A DNA stretch of 14,937 nt from Candidatus Zixiibacteriota bacterium (GCA_003641425.1 QNAH01000016.1:1-14937); one strand, 5' to 3'. Positions 1 to 8,203 are shown, counted from the stretch's first letter. Numbers and translations: made by a program. Notes: generated from the letters alone by a model not told the origin.

Positions 1-84
1 AGCACCCTTTCTGCCGTAACACATAGGAACACAGCAACTTACGTCGCCACGCAAAACCGCCATGATTTTCGCTATAAATGCCAT
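1..84 (-). CDS. possible N-terminus of an unrecognised protein, cut by the window edge
   Basis: On the minus strand an ATG at 84-82 opens a frame that runs without a stop to the window edge (28 codons). It lies 11 bases downstream of a perfect Shine-Dalgarno core GGAGG (100-96), slightly longer spacing than usual. Nearly all minus-strand stop codons between 1 and 240 fall in one other frame, a pattern that mildly favours this frame being coding. The visible peptide begins MAFIAKIMAVLRG and contains a CC pair and a further Cys (CCVPMC). I do not recognise the family. The frame is also open further upstream, to about 285, but without a better start. It would be transcribed divergently from gdhA. 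It could equally be a chance open frame in AT-rich intergenic DNA. Confidence 0.33.
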   Translation of the reverse strand, partial: MAFIAKIMAVLRGDVSCCVPMCYGRKGA

Positions 85-603
85 AAATAAACCAACCTCC
101 GTACACAATTCACCCTCTATATACGAATCCCTGATTCCGATCATCACCGATGTTGTAGTAAAAATGATTGTGGGGATGCAGAATTCGATTTTGTCTATTA
201 TGTCGGGTCTGCTTATGTATAAATTCAAGTCCCTTTTTATAGGGTAATCGTGAACCCGGTCACTCTCTTCTTCATTCGCATACGCTCACTCTCTCGAAGC
301 CCGATCTACTTTTCTATGTCATATATGAGTTACAAATATAAAGTTTATTGCCTTAACAGACTAACCCACAGCCCCTCCAAAGGCTCGAGATCTTTAACAA
401 GCTGTGGGGCGCCACGGCCAGATACGTTAAACCATAATTTTGACATCAATGACCGCCGGCCAAAGCAGCCGGATAGGTGTATAATTTCACCCGAAGCACA
501 AAAAATGTGAAAAAACATCCTGTTTTTACCACTCCATTTTTTAACCGGTTGAAAAAAAGAAGGTTAGATGATAAAAAAAGGGAGAAATTATTAAAAAAGG
601 GGG
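85..603. other. non-coding, AT-rich intergenic stretch
   Basis: No convincing gene is present in these 519 bases. Short open frames at 62-247 and 250-510 on the plus strand lack Shine-Dalgarno sequences and recognisable protein motifs. The stretch is AT-richer than the rest of the window. The one structure seen is a perfect 8-base inverted repeat at 365-408, listed separately. The region probably holds upstream control DNA for gdhA and perhaps for a divergent gene at the left edge. Confidence 0.6.
365..408. repeat. 8-base perfect inverted repeat
   Basis: CCCACAGC (365-372) is matched by GCTGTGGG (401-408), with 28 bases between them. There is no T-tract after the right arm, so it does not look like an intrinsic terminator. 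It may be an operator dyad or an RNA hairpin, or chance. Confidence 0.35.
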
Positions 604-632
604 TTGACAAAAATAGACCCGTGACATATCCT
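604..632 (+). promoter_or_regulatory. sigma70-type promoter for gdhA
   Basis: TTGACA (604-609, perfect -35) is followed after exactly 17 bases by TATCCT (627-632, four of six matches to the -10 consensus). Transcription would start near 639 and give a leader of about 160 bases before gdhA, containing the small ORF at 669-797. Confidence 0.55.
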
Positions 633-668
633 GCTTGTGAAAAAAGTAACGAGGTCGATGAGGTGATA

Positions 669-797
669 ATGACTGTGAATTACCTCCTTTTTTATGACTG
701 CGGCGACTGCGAAAGAAATATCTCATCGGCTTCATTTAATAGAGCGGCACGCTTATTAACTATATCAATCGAAGCGATTGCTTCGGAGGGTGTTTAG
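669..797 (+). CDS. possible 42-aa leader peptide/small ORF upstream of gdhA
   Basis: An ATG at 669 lies 5 bases after a GAGG-type ribosome binding site (660-663) and opens 42 codons ending in TAG at 795-797. The next base starts the gdhA ATG (798), so the junction is TAG-ATG and translation could be coupled. The peptide contains YDCGDCERN, a CxxC motif. The frame is open further upstream to 477, but only the 669 start has a binding site and lies downstream of the promoter. Near its end CGAAGC-GATT-GCTTCG (770-785) can form a hairpin that abuts the gdhA Shine-Dalgarno (GGAGGG, 785-790). I do not recognise the peptide. It may be a regulatory leader, a small redox or metal-binding protein, or simply untranslated leader RNA. 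Confidence 0.35.
   Translation: MTVNYLLFYDCGDCERNISSASFNRAARLLTISIEAIASEGV
770..785 (+). promoter_or_regulatory. hairpin abutting the gdhA ribosome binding site
   Basis: A 6-base perfect stem, CGAAGC/GCTTCG with loop GATT, ends at the first G of the GGAGGG ribosome binding site (785-790). The start codon is 7 bases beyond that site. Such a stem could modulate initiation on gdhA, but it is short and may be chance. Confidence 0.3.
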
Positions 798-2084
798 ATG
801 AATAAAGAAGCTTTCAATCCGTTCCGGATGGCTCAGACTCAATTCGATCACGTAGCCGATATTCTCGAGTTGAATGAACCTACCAGGGATCTGTTGAGAA
901 ATCCGATGCGCGAATATCATTTCAATATTCCTATTCGGATGGATGATGGCACTAGCAAAGTTTTCAGGGGGTTCCGGGTCCAGCACAACGATGCCCGCGG
1001 TCCATGTAAGGGCGTAATCCGGTTCCACCCGCAGGAAACGATTGACACGGTGAGGGCACTGTCGATGTGGATGACGTGGAAATGCGCTGTGGTCGATATT
1101 CCTCTCGGCGGCGGCAAGGGCGGGGTCATCTGCGACCCGCACAATCTGAGCGCCCGAGAGCAGGAACAGATCTGCCGCGGCTGGGTCAGACAGCTCGCCC
1201 GCGTGGTCGGCCCGCTGGCCGATGTTCCGGCGCCGGATGTCATGACATCGGCTCAGCACATGCTCTGGATGCTCGATGAGTACGAACATATCTACGGAAA
1301 TAAATTTCCCGGTTTTATCACCGGCAAACCGGTCGGTATGGGCGGTTCGCTCGGCCGGACCGAAGCGACTGGATTCGGCGTCGTTTATACACTTCGCGAG
1401 GCTCTCAAACAGCTTAATATAAAACCGGAAGATATGCTCGCATCGGTACAGGGATTCGGCAACGTGGCCCAGTACGCCATCAGGCTCTACAGCCAGCTCG
1501 GCGGAACAGTCATCTGCGTCTCCTGCTGGGATCAAAACGATCAGACTTCTTACTCCTTTAAGAAGAAAGACGGTATTGATCTCGATGCCCTGCTTAAGAT
1601 CACCGATCGTTTTGGCGGTATCGACAAAGACAAGGCCAAAGACATGGGCTACGAAATCCTGCCCGGCGACGCTTGGATTGAGCAGGAAGTCGATATTCTG
1701 ATTCCGGCGGCGCTGGAAAACCAGATCACCGTTGAAACGGCTCAGAAGATGAGTCCGCGGGTGAAAGTGATTGCCGAAGGCGCCAATGGTCCGACCACCC
1801 CGGAAGCGGACAAAATCATTGCCGAGCGCAATATCTTCTTGATCCCGGATTTTCTGGCCAATGCCGGCGGCGTTACCTGCAGTTATTTCGAACAGGTCCA
1901 GAGTAATATGAATTACTACTGGGAAAAGGATGAAGTCTTGGGCAAACTCGATGTCAAAATGACATCGGCGTTCCTGGCTGTCAGCGATATGGCCAGGAAG
2001 CGGAAACTGTACATGCGCGATGCCGCGTATGTGATTTCCGTCGCCCGTGTGGCGCAGGCGTGCAGTGACCGCGGCTGGGTCTAA
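798..2084 (+). CDS. gdhA: Glu/Leu/Phe/Val-family dehydrogenase, probably glutamate dehydrogenase
   Basis: This is probably glutamate dehydrogenase, which interconverts glutamate and 2-oxoglutarate plus ammonia with NAD(P) in the cytoplasm. The 428-residue length is normal for the hexameric bacterial/archaeal form and longer than leucine dehydrogenase (about 360). The N-terminal dimerisation/catalytic domain shows RGFRVQHNDARGP (57-69), the W-K of WMTWKCA (K95) and the glycine-rich catalytic loop GGGKGG (104-109, K107), then PAPDVMT (D147). The NAD-binding domain has GFGNVA (219-224), IPAALENQI (302-310) and AEGANGPTTPEAD (326-338). The substrate-side DFLANAGGVTCSYFE (351-365) is intact. The ATG is preceded by GGAGGG (785-790) with 7 bases spacing. 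Residues after the Rossmann second strand (VSCWDQNDQT) are unusual, so cofactor preference cannot be read. It has its own promoter and a strong terminator, so it is probably monocistronic apart from the possible leader ORF. Confidence 0.95.
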   Translation: MNKEAFNPFRMAQTQFDHVADILELNEPTRDLLRNPMREYHFNIPIRMDDGTSKVFRGFRVQHNDARGPCKGVIRFHPQETIDTVRALSMWMTWKCAVVDIPLGGGKGGVICDPHNLSAREQEQICRGWVRQLARVVGPLADVPAPDVMTSAQHMLWMLDEYEHIYGNKFPGFITGKPVGMGGSLGRTEATGFGVVYTLREALKQLNIKPEDMLASVQGFGNVAQYAIRLYSQLGGTVICVSCWDQNDQTSYSFKKKDGIDLDALLKITDRFGGIDKDKAKDMGYEILPGDAWIEQEVDILIPAALENQITVETAQKMSPRVKVIAEGANGPTTPEADKIIAERNIFLIPDFLANAGGVTCSYFEQVQSNMNYYWEKDEVLGKLDVKMTSAFLAVSDMARKRKLYMRDAAYVISVARVAQACSDRGWV

Positions 2085-2110
2085 ACAGCGATTCCCTTTT
2101 TTATATAAAT

Positions 2111-2145
2111 CCGCCGCGGCAGTTTTTCTGTCGCGGCGGTTTCTT
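2111..2145 (+). terminator. intrinsic terminator of gdhA
   Basis: A 12-pair stem, CCGCCGCGGCAG (2111-2122) against CTGTCGCGGCGG (2128-2139) with one G-U pair and a TTTTT loop, is followed by TTTCTT. It begins 26 bases after the gdhA stop. Confidence 0.85.
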
Positions 2146-2148
2146 GTA

Positions 2149-2187
2149 TTGACTTATTGGAAATTATCCGAATTATTATATTATAAA
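2149..2187 (+). promoter_or_regulatory. probable promoter of the PEP-binding gene pair
   Basis: TTGACT (2149-2154, five of six) precedes a very AT-rich block. The best -10 candidate is TATTAT at 2174-2179 (spacing 19, longer than ideal); TATAAA at 2182-2187 is an alternative. It sits directly after the gdhA terminator, which is where a promoter would be needed. Confidence 0.42.
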
Positions 2188-2239
2188 ATATAAACAACCT
2201 GTCCGGCCAAAACACGGTTGGAGAAAAAAAGGTCGGCGT

Positions 2240-3994
2240 ATGACACATAAGCGCATACAGATTTTATCGGAAAAGTTACCGGAATTCGATCGCAGGTTTT
2301 TCGAATCGGAAAGCATCATCAGCCGCATCGGCGACGGCGCCATCGGCGGTAAGGCTTCGGGTCTGGCTTTTATCAAGGATACCCTTGCGGAAAATTTCGG
2401 CTCCGGCGCGGTAAATGGTATCAGGGTGGGGATTCCCCGCATGGTGGTTCTCACCACCGGGCTGTTCGACCATTTTATGAAGCATAACGATCTATACAAG
2501 ACAGCTCTTTCGGGCGAGTCGAACACGTTCATCGCCGATGCCTTCAACAGGGCGAGTTTCCCGCCCGATATGGTCGGTGATCTTCGAGCCATGATCGAAT
2601 CGGTGCGGACACCGCTGGCAATCAGATCATCGAGTTTGCTCGAGGATGACATGTATGAACCGTTCGCCGGTGTCTATGCCACCAAGATGATTCCCAATAA
2701 TCAGCCCGACGCCGATACACGTTTCAGAAAATTTTCCGAGGCTATCAAGTTTGTCTATGCCTCGACCTTTTTCAAATCGGCCCGCGATTATCACCGGGTC
2801 ACAGGACGCGCCTCGGAAGATGAAAAAATGGCAGTGATAGTGCAGGAGGTGGTCGGTTTCAGGCATTACAATCGCTTTTATCCCCATTTCTCGGGTGTCG
2901 CCCGGTCGTTCAATTTTTATCCTACCGGGCAAGCCAAACCGGAGGAAGGGGTCATCGACCTTGCTCTCGGGCTGGGTAAGACTATTGTCGACGGGGGTCT
3001 GGCCTGGAGTTATTCCCCGGCCTATCCGCGGGTCGGCCCGCCGGTATCTTCACCGCGCGAACTGATGAAAAAAACGCAGACCGAATTCTGGGCGGTCAAC
3101 ATGGGAAAACCGCCCCAATATGATCCCATCAAAGAAACCGAATACCTGGTGAAGGGCAGTCTGGCCGATGCCGAATATGATGGAACACTTGATTATGCCG
3201 CCTCCACCTATCGACCGGCCGATGACAAAATCGTTATGGGAATCGGGGCCTCCGGCCCGCGATTGGTCACATTTGCCCCTATACTGGTCGGAGAGATGAT
3301 TAAACTAAATGATCTGGTTGTCAGATTGCTTGATATTTGCGAGAGAGCCGCCGAAACTGCAATCGAGATCGAATTTGCAATAACGTACGACCGCAAAGCC
3401 GAGATACCGGTGAGATTCGGATTTCTCCAGGTACGTCCGATGGTCGTTTCCGATGCCCGGCTCAATATCGAAGACGGCGAGATGACCGGCGATGATGTTC
3501 TTGCCGTATCGGAGCGGGCGCTCGGCAACGGTGAAATATCCGGTATCAAGGACGTTGTTTATGTCACGCCGGAAAATTTCGATGCCGCCAACACACGCAC
3601 TATCGCCGCTCAGCTCGAAGCAATAAACCGGCGCATGCTCAATGACAGGCGCCCGTACCTGCTGATCGGATTCGGCCGCTGGGGAAGTTCCGATCCCTGG
3701 CTTGGAATCCCGGTTGAATGGAGCCAGGTTTCCGGCGCCAGGGTTATTGTGGAAGCATCGACACCGGAGATGAATGTAGAATTGAGTCAGGGGGCGCATT
3801 TCTTTCATAATCTGACATCATTTCAAATTTTCTATTTTACAATAAATCATGCCGGCCCATATCGTATCAAGTGGGAGTGGCTGAACCAACAGAATGCTGT
3901 CTATCAGACCGAATTTATTCGCCATATTACACTGGCGAGACCATTAAATATAAAGGTTGACGGCCGTAGCGGGCGGGGAGTTATCCGGATATGA
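2240..3994 (+). CDS. PEP/pyruvate-binding (PPDK N-terminal-like) protein without swivel domain
   Basis: This 584-residue protein carries the ATP-grasp nucleotide-binding domain of PEP synthase and pyruvate phosphate dikinase (PPDK_N). Visible motifs in order are GGKASGL (36-42), VVLTTGLFDHFM (69-80), IRSSSLLEDD (128-137), IVQEVVG (200-206), HFSGVA (216-221), LALGLGKTIVDGG (241-253) and the metal/nucleotide residues IEIEFA (375-380) and LQVRPM (396-401). It lacks the phosphohistidine swivel domain (TSHAAI type) and the PEP-binding TIM barrel, so it cannot be a complete PEP synthase. After the ATP-grasp is a C-terminal module with GFGRWGSSDPWLGIPVEWS (477-495) that recurs in the next gene. The start is supported by AAGGT upstream of the ATG. 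Its stop overlaps the start of the next gene by 4 bases (ATGA), so the two products are probably made together. The phosphate acceptor is unknown; a regulatory phosphotransferase is my inference. Confidence 0.85.
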   Translation: MTHKRIQILSEKLPEFDRRFFESESIISRIGDGAIGGKASGLAFIKDTLAENFGSGAVNGIRVGIPRMVVLTTGLFDHFMKHNDLYKTALSGESNTFIADAFNRASFPPDMVGDLRAMIESVRTPLAIRSSSLLEDDMYEPFAGVYATKMIPNNQPDADTRFRKFSEAIKFVYASTFFKSARDYHRVTGRASEDEKMAVIVQEVVGFRHYNRFYPHFSGVARSFNFYPTGQAKPEEGVIDLALGLGKTIVDGGLAWSYSPAYPRVGPPVSSPRELMKKTQTEFWAVNMGKPPQYDPIKETEYLVKGSLADAEYDGTLDYAASTYRPADDKIVMGIGASGPRLVTFAPILVGEMIKLNDLVVRLLDICERAAETAIEIEFAITYDRKAEIPVRFGFLQVRPMVVSDARLNIEDGEMTGDDVLAVSERALGNGEISGIKDVVYVTPENFDAANTRTIAAQLEAINRRMLNDRRPYLLIGFGRWGSSDPWLGIPVEWSQVSGARVIVEASTPEMNVELSQGAHFFHNLTSFQIFYFTINHAGPYRIKWEWLNQQNAVYQTEFIRHITLARPLNIKVDGRSGRGVIRI

Positions 3995-6900
3995 CAAAAA
4001 AGAAAAAATTTATGGATAGGCTTTATCAGGATCTTCAGGAAAGATCCAAAGAGCTGAATTGCATTTACCAGATCGAGGAAATTCTCAGCAACCGTAATGA
4101 CGAATCGATCGAGGATATCTTCGCGAAAATCGCCAATGTCATTCCTTATGGATTTCAGTACACGGAAGAGTGTGAAAGCAAAATAACCTTCGAGGGACAA
4201 GTATTCAAATCATCCGAATTTGAAGAAACCGAGTGGTCACACAGCGAAGATATTATTGCCAAAAATACCGTTGTGGGAACGGTCACCGTTTATTACCTGA
4301 AAGATTTCGAGAAGCTTGATTTCGGTCCGTTCCTGAAGGAAGAGGTCAGACTCATACAATCGACCGCCGACCGTCTCGGTCATTTTATCATACACCAGAG
4401 ACTGAAAACAGTAATTGAAAAACTGGAAAGTACCGGCACCGGGGCAGCATCGTCGGGAGACGGTCAATGGCGGGTCATTCTCGACTTGCTACGTCAGACC
4501 GACAGCAATCTTTACCTGAGCGTATCAAGGAAAATACTCAATTTCCTCTGCTGGAGCGGTATTCAGGAGGCGGAGAAACTTATCCAGACTTTCAGCCCGG
4601 AAGAAACGACCTACGATGAGGGCGATCCCGAAACCTGGAATCAACCGCTTCGACGGAGCGCGCATGATTACCCGGTGGACTTCTCGTCGGCCGCCTTCGC
4701 GGTGGCATCGAAATACCTGACCGACAATGAAATATTGCGCATGCTTCATAAATGGATACAGGAAGACCGGCTCAGCTTTCTGGTGCAGGTTGTCAATCGT
4801 AATCTTTCTTTATCGGAAGTGGCCGACGCCATCCGGCGTTATTACGATCTGGTGGCCGATGACCCGGGAGCTTCATCGTCAAATAAACGCGGCATTCAGG
4901 TTTCGCTCATCCGCCGCTTTCTTTCCGACCAGCTCGCCTATATAAATGTGGCCAAGAATTTCATCGGCATCAGGGATTTTTACCATCTGCTCCAGAATGT
5001 TATTTTCAGTTCGGAAAGTCACGGCAAACTCGGCGGAAAGAGCGCCGGGATGTATCTTGCGGCCCAGATTCTCAAAAAACGGTCCCGAGAAAACAGTCTG
5101 CTCCGGGATGTCAAAACGCCAAAAACATGGTTCATCAGTTCCGATGTCCTGTTGCACTTTATGACCTATAACGACTTCGAAGAAGTGGTCGAGCAAAAAT
5201 ACAAAGAGATCAACCAGGTCCGGCTGGAATACCCGCATGTTGTCCAGACATTCAAACGGGCCCGATTCCCTAGCGATATCATCCAGGGTTTATCGGTCGC
5301 CCTCGATGATTTCGGGGAGCGTCCGCTTATTGTTCGAAGTTCCAGTCTTCTCGAGGACCGCATGGGTGCGGCTTTTTCGGGGAAATACAAAAGCCTGTTC
5401 CTGGCCAATCAGGGCAGTAAAAAGCAGCGCCTGGAGGCGCTTCTTGACGGCATTGCCGAGGTTTACGCATCGACATTCAGCCCCGACCCGATCGAATACA
5501 GAGCCGAGCGCGGATTGATAGATTTCGGCGAAGAAATGGGGATCATGATCCAGGAGGTGGTCGGTAAACGTGTCGGCAAGTATTTCCTTCCGGCCTATGC
5601 CGGAGTCGCCTTCAGCCGCAACGAGTTCCGCTGGTCACCCAGAATAAGACGCGAGGACGGATTGGTGCGTATTGTCCCCGGTCTCGGGACGCGCGCCGTC
5701 GATCGACTTAGCGATGATTACCCGGTACTGATTACTCCGGGACAGCCCGGCTTAAGAGTTAATGTCGATCCGGACGAAATTATCCGTTATTCTCCAAAGA
5801 AGATCGATGTCATCGATCTCGAATCAAACAGCTTTAAATCGATCGATATCGATGAATTTCTCAAAGAGTTTGGCTATGAAATGCCGGCGATCAATAATAT
5901 TATCTCGGTATTCCATGACGGTCAGATAAGCAAGCCAATGGCCATGAGTGTCGATTTCGAAAACGATCAACTGGTCGCCAATTTCGAGGGTCTGATCAAC
6001 AACACCCAGTTCGTAAAAAAGATGGAGCTGATCTTAAAGACACTCGAAGAAACGCTCAACACCCCGGTCGATATCGAATTTGCCTCCGATGGTCAGGATT
6101 TTTATCTGCTTCAGTGCCGCCCGCAGAGTTATTCAGGGGAAAGCCGCCCCGCCCCGATTCCCAAAGATATCCCTGAAAACCGGATTGTCTTTACGGCCAA
6201 CCGGTATATCTCCAACGGACGCGTCCCGGATATAACACATATCGTCTATGTCGATCCGGAAAAATATGTGCTCCTGAGTGAACGTAACGAGATACTCGCG
6301 GTCGGGCAGGCGGTCGGTAAACTGAACAAATTGCTTCCCAAAAGACAATTCATCCTCATGGGGCCGGGTCGATGGGGAAGCCGGGGCGATATTAAGCTGG
6401 GGGTCAGTGTCACCTATTCGGAGATAAACAATACCGCCGTGCTGATAGAGATAGCCAGGAAAAAGGGCAACTATGTCCCCGATCTGTCGTTCGGCACGCA
6501 TTTTTTCCAGGATCTGGTCGAGGCCGGAATACGTTATCTCCCGCTTTACCCCGACGACAAAGGAACTGTATTCAACGAACATTTTCTAAAAAGCGCCAAA
6601 AATATCCTGCCCGAGGTCCTTCCGGAATTTGAAAAGCTGTCCGATACGATCCGGTTGATCGATATTCCTCAGAGCACCGATGGTCAGATATTACAGGTGC
6701 TTATGAATGCCGATCTTGAGGAGGCTGTCGGTATCCTGGCGCCGCCGTCATCGCAGTACGAGTCGCCGGTTGTCAGGATCGAGGGCGCCGATCATCACCG
6801 TGATGATTTCTGGAACTGGCGGACAAAGATGATAGAATGCCTGGCCTCCACATTCGACCTGGACCGCTTCGGTGTGGCCGGGCTGTATCTTATCGGCAGT

Positions 6901-7191
6901 ACCAAAAACGCCACCGCCGGACCTGCCAGCGATATCGATCTCCTGGTACATTTCCAGGGAACACCGGAGCAGTTGCAGCAATTGAAATATTATCTCGAGG
7001 GGTGCAGCATCTGTCTTTCGGAGATCAATTATCTTCGCACCGGCTACCGCACCAAGGGCCTGCTCGATGTTCATATTGTCACCGATTCGGATCTGGAGAA
7101 GAAGACAAGTTTCGCGGCCAAAATCGGCGCCGTGACCGATGCCGCCCGCCCTCTGAAACTAAAGAGCCAGTTGCCGTCACCGGAGGATTAA
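3991..7191 (+). CDS. GAF-like sensor + PEP/pyruvate-binding domain + nucleotidyltransferase fusion
   Basis: This is a 1066-residue multidomain protein. Residues about 10-140 resemble the GAF-like input module often seen on sensor kinases (ELNCIYQIEEIL 21-32, FKSSEFEETEW 72-82, GPFLKEE 112-118). Residues about 155-330 are mostly helical and unassigned. A PPDK_N/ATP-grasp domain follows, with LGGKSAGM (347-354), IVRSSSLLEDRMG (447-459), MIQEVVG (519-525), YAGVAFSR (536-543), VPGLGTRAVDR (562-572), VDIEFA (693-698) and LLQCRP (706-711). The GPGRWGSRGD module (791-800) matches the preceding gene. Residues about 945-1060 form a pol-beta-type nucleotidyltransferase: GS (969-970), SDIDLLV (980-986) and the third carboxylate in LLDVHIV (D1026). 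No phosphohistidine swivel or PEP barrel is present. It overlaps the preceding gene by ATGA and its 3' end overlaps the convergent phosphoesterase by 15 bases. It is probably a cytoplasmic signalling enzyme; substrates are unknown. Confidence 0.85.
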   Translation: MTKKKKFMDRLYQDLQERSKELNCIYQIEEILSNRNDESIEDIFAKIANVIPYGFQYTEECESKITFEGQVFKSSEFEETEWSHSEDIIAKNTVVGTVTVYYLKDFEKLDFGPFLKEEVRLIQSTADRLGHFIIHQRLKTVIEKLESTGTGAASSGDGQWRVILDLLRQTDSNLYLSVSRKILNFLCWSGIQEAEKLIQTFSPEETTYDEGDPETWNQPLRRSAHDYPVDFSSAAFAVASKYLTDNEILRMLHKWIQEDRLSFLVQVVNRNLSLSEVADAIRRYYDLVADDPGASSSNKRGIQVSLIRRFLSDQLAYINVAKNFIGIRDFYHLLQNVIFSSESHGKLGGKSAGMYLAAQILKKRSRENSLLRDVKTPKTWFISSDVLLHFMTYNDFEEVVEQKYKEINQVRLEYPHVVQTFKRARFPSDIIQGLSVALDDFGERPLIVRSSSLLEDRMGAAFSGKYKSLFLANQGSKKQRLEALLDGIAEVYASTFSPDPIEYRAERGLIDFGEEMGIMIQEVVGKRVGKYFLPAYAGVAFSRNEFRWSPRIRREDGLVRIVPGLGTRAVDRLSDDYPVLITPGQPGLRVNVDPDEIIRYSPKKIDVIDLESNSFKSIDIDEFLKEFGYEMPAINNIISVFHDGQISKPMAMSVDFENDQLVANFEGLINNTQFVKKMELILKTLEETLNTPVDIEFASDGQDFYLLQCRPQSYSGESRPAPIPKDIPENRIVFTANRYISNGRVPDITHIVYVDPEKYVLLSERNEILAVGQAVGKLNKLLPKRQFILMGPGRWGSRGDIKLGVSVTYSEINNTAVLIEIARKKGNYVPDLSFGTHFFQDLVEAGIRYLPLYPDDKGTVFNEHFLKSAKNILPEVLPEFEKLSDTIRLIDIPQSTDGQILQVLMNADLEEAVGILAPPSSQYESPVVRIEGADHHRDDFWNWRTKMIECLASTFDLDRFGVAGLYLIGSTKNATAGPASDIDLLVHFQGTPEQLQQLKYYLEGCSICLSEINYLRTGYRTKGLLDVHIVTDSDLEKKTSFAAKIGAVTDAARPLKLKSQLPSPED

Positions 7192-8043
7192 TTCCCGGGT
7201 GGCATTTTCAGGCGATTCCGGATCGAACCTGATCAACGCCAGTTCGTCGCCGTCATGCGCCGCCGAGAGGGCGATGGTTTGCCCGATTTTATCTTTCCAT
7301 GTCCCGGTCAGCCGGGCCGATTCATGCACGTGACCATGCAGAGTTAGAAGCGGCTGTCTCGAAACGATAAACTTCTTTATGGCCATACTGCCCACATGCA
7401 CATCCATAGGAACATAATCTATCATCTTATCGTCGAGAGCGGCCCGGTCGAGCTTGCTTTTATAAGGCGGGGAATGAAACAGAAAGATCGACCGCCCCAA
7501 TTCCTCGCCGCCGGCGAGTCTTTCCAGATCCCGTGCGATAGTGGCATGTTTTCTTTTATAGGTGTCCATCGGCACGCTTAAAAAGCCCTCCTCGGGCGAA
7601 ATACATCCCGGATCGACATAACGCGAGACATCATACCGCTCCCAGTCTTTTAATTGAAACGGCGAGGGTGGAATATAAGCGTATCCAAAAACACTGAAAC
7701 CGCCGAAACCGACCTTGCGGTCATGAACATATTCCCAGATTCCCCGAGCCACCGCATCGTACACCGCCGCCTCGACAAACCGCCCATCATCGTTCCCCAG
7801 TATCAAAAAGACGCGGGGAGAATCTTCTCCCAGGCGCTCGCGGAGTTTCATAAATTCAACCGCGAGGAAATCATTGATAAAATCTTTATGCCGCAGATCG
7901 AGCGAGGTGTTTGCGGTCAGGGCGGAGGGGAGAATATCGCCGCCCATAAAGAGCGCATCGGGCCGCTCCTCGAGAATTTTCCCGAAAAGCGACAGATACC
8001 GGTTTTTATAACCATGCAGATCGGACACAAAAAAGCAGGTCAT
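7177..8043 (-). CDS. calcineurin-type metallophosphoesterase
   Basis: This 288-residue cytoplasmic protein shows the complete metal-binding set of the metallophosphoesterase superfamily: SDLHG (7-11, D8 and H10), GGD (34-36), GND (83-85), an LFHSPPY histidine (H190) and HGHVH (236-240). The family hydrolyses phosphomono- or diesters with two metal ions; this member's substrate cannot be told from sequence. No signal peptide or membrane segment is seen. Its 3' end overlaps the end of the convergent nucleotidyltransferase-fusion gene by 15 bases. The ATG at 8043-8041 has only a poor ribosome binding site (GGGTACC). A minus-strand TTGACA (8134-8129) lies upstream with AT-rich DNA but no well-spaced -10. 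The function may relate to its neighbours, but nothing direct shows this. Confidence 0.88.
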   Translation of the reverse strand: MTCFFVSDLHGYKNRYLSLFGKILEERPDALFMGGDILPSALTANTSLDLRHKDFINDFLAVEFMKLRERLGEDSPRVFLILGNDDGRFVEAAVYDAVARGIWEYVHDRKVGFGGFSVFGYAYIPPSPFQLKDWERYDVSRYVDPGCISPEEGFLSVPMDTYKRKHATIARDLERLAGGEELGRSIFLFHSPPYKSKLDRAALDDKMIDYVPMDVHVGSMAIKKFIVSRQPLLTLHGHVHESARLTGTWKDKIGQTIALSAAHDGDELALIRFDPESPENATRELILR

Positions 8044-8174
8044 TTTTTGGTACCCGGACTGACGACAATTATTTCAGTGTGTATCGACTTCATTAAAAAC
8101 AAAATACGAAATTTATAACATCTTGTCCTGTCAAAAATCGGGGTGAGACACAGCCGCTTTTCTCAATCAGGTTG

Positions 8175-8203
8175 TTGCTTCTTGGGTAAATCTGATGTAT
8201 ATA
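8175..8203 (+). promoter_or_regulatory. weak candidate promoter for tdh-xth
   Basis: TTGCTT (8175-8180, three of six) lies 17 bases before TATATA (8198-8203). The location in the 199-base divergent gap is right, but the -35 match is poor. Confidence 0.28.

Noticed and set aside
62..510. Plus-strand open frames at 62-247 and 250-510
   Set aside because: They have no ribosome binding sites and no protein-like motifs, and they lie in AT-rich intergenic DNA; the first is also opposite the possible minus-strand gene start.
477..668. Upstream extension of the leader ORF to a GTG at 477
   Set aside because: It would start before the probable promoter at 604-632 and has no ribosome binding site; its translation is lysine-rich and low in complexity.
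765..1535. 256-codon open frame on the minus strand across gdhA
   Set aside because: It is antisense to a well-conserved glutamate dehydrogenase and shows no recognisable domain or ribosome binding site.
2240..7191. Annotation of the pair as PEP synthase or pyruvate phosphate dikinase
   Set aside because: Only the ATP-grasp part is present; the phosphohistidine motif and the PEP-binding barrel are missing in both proteins.
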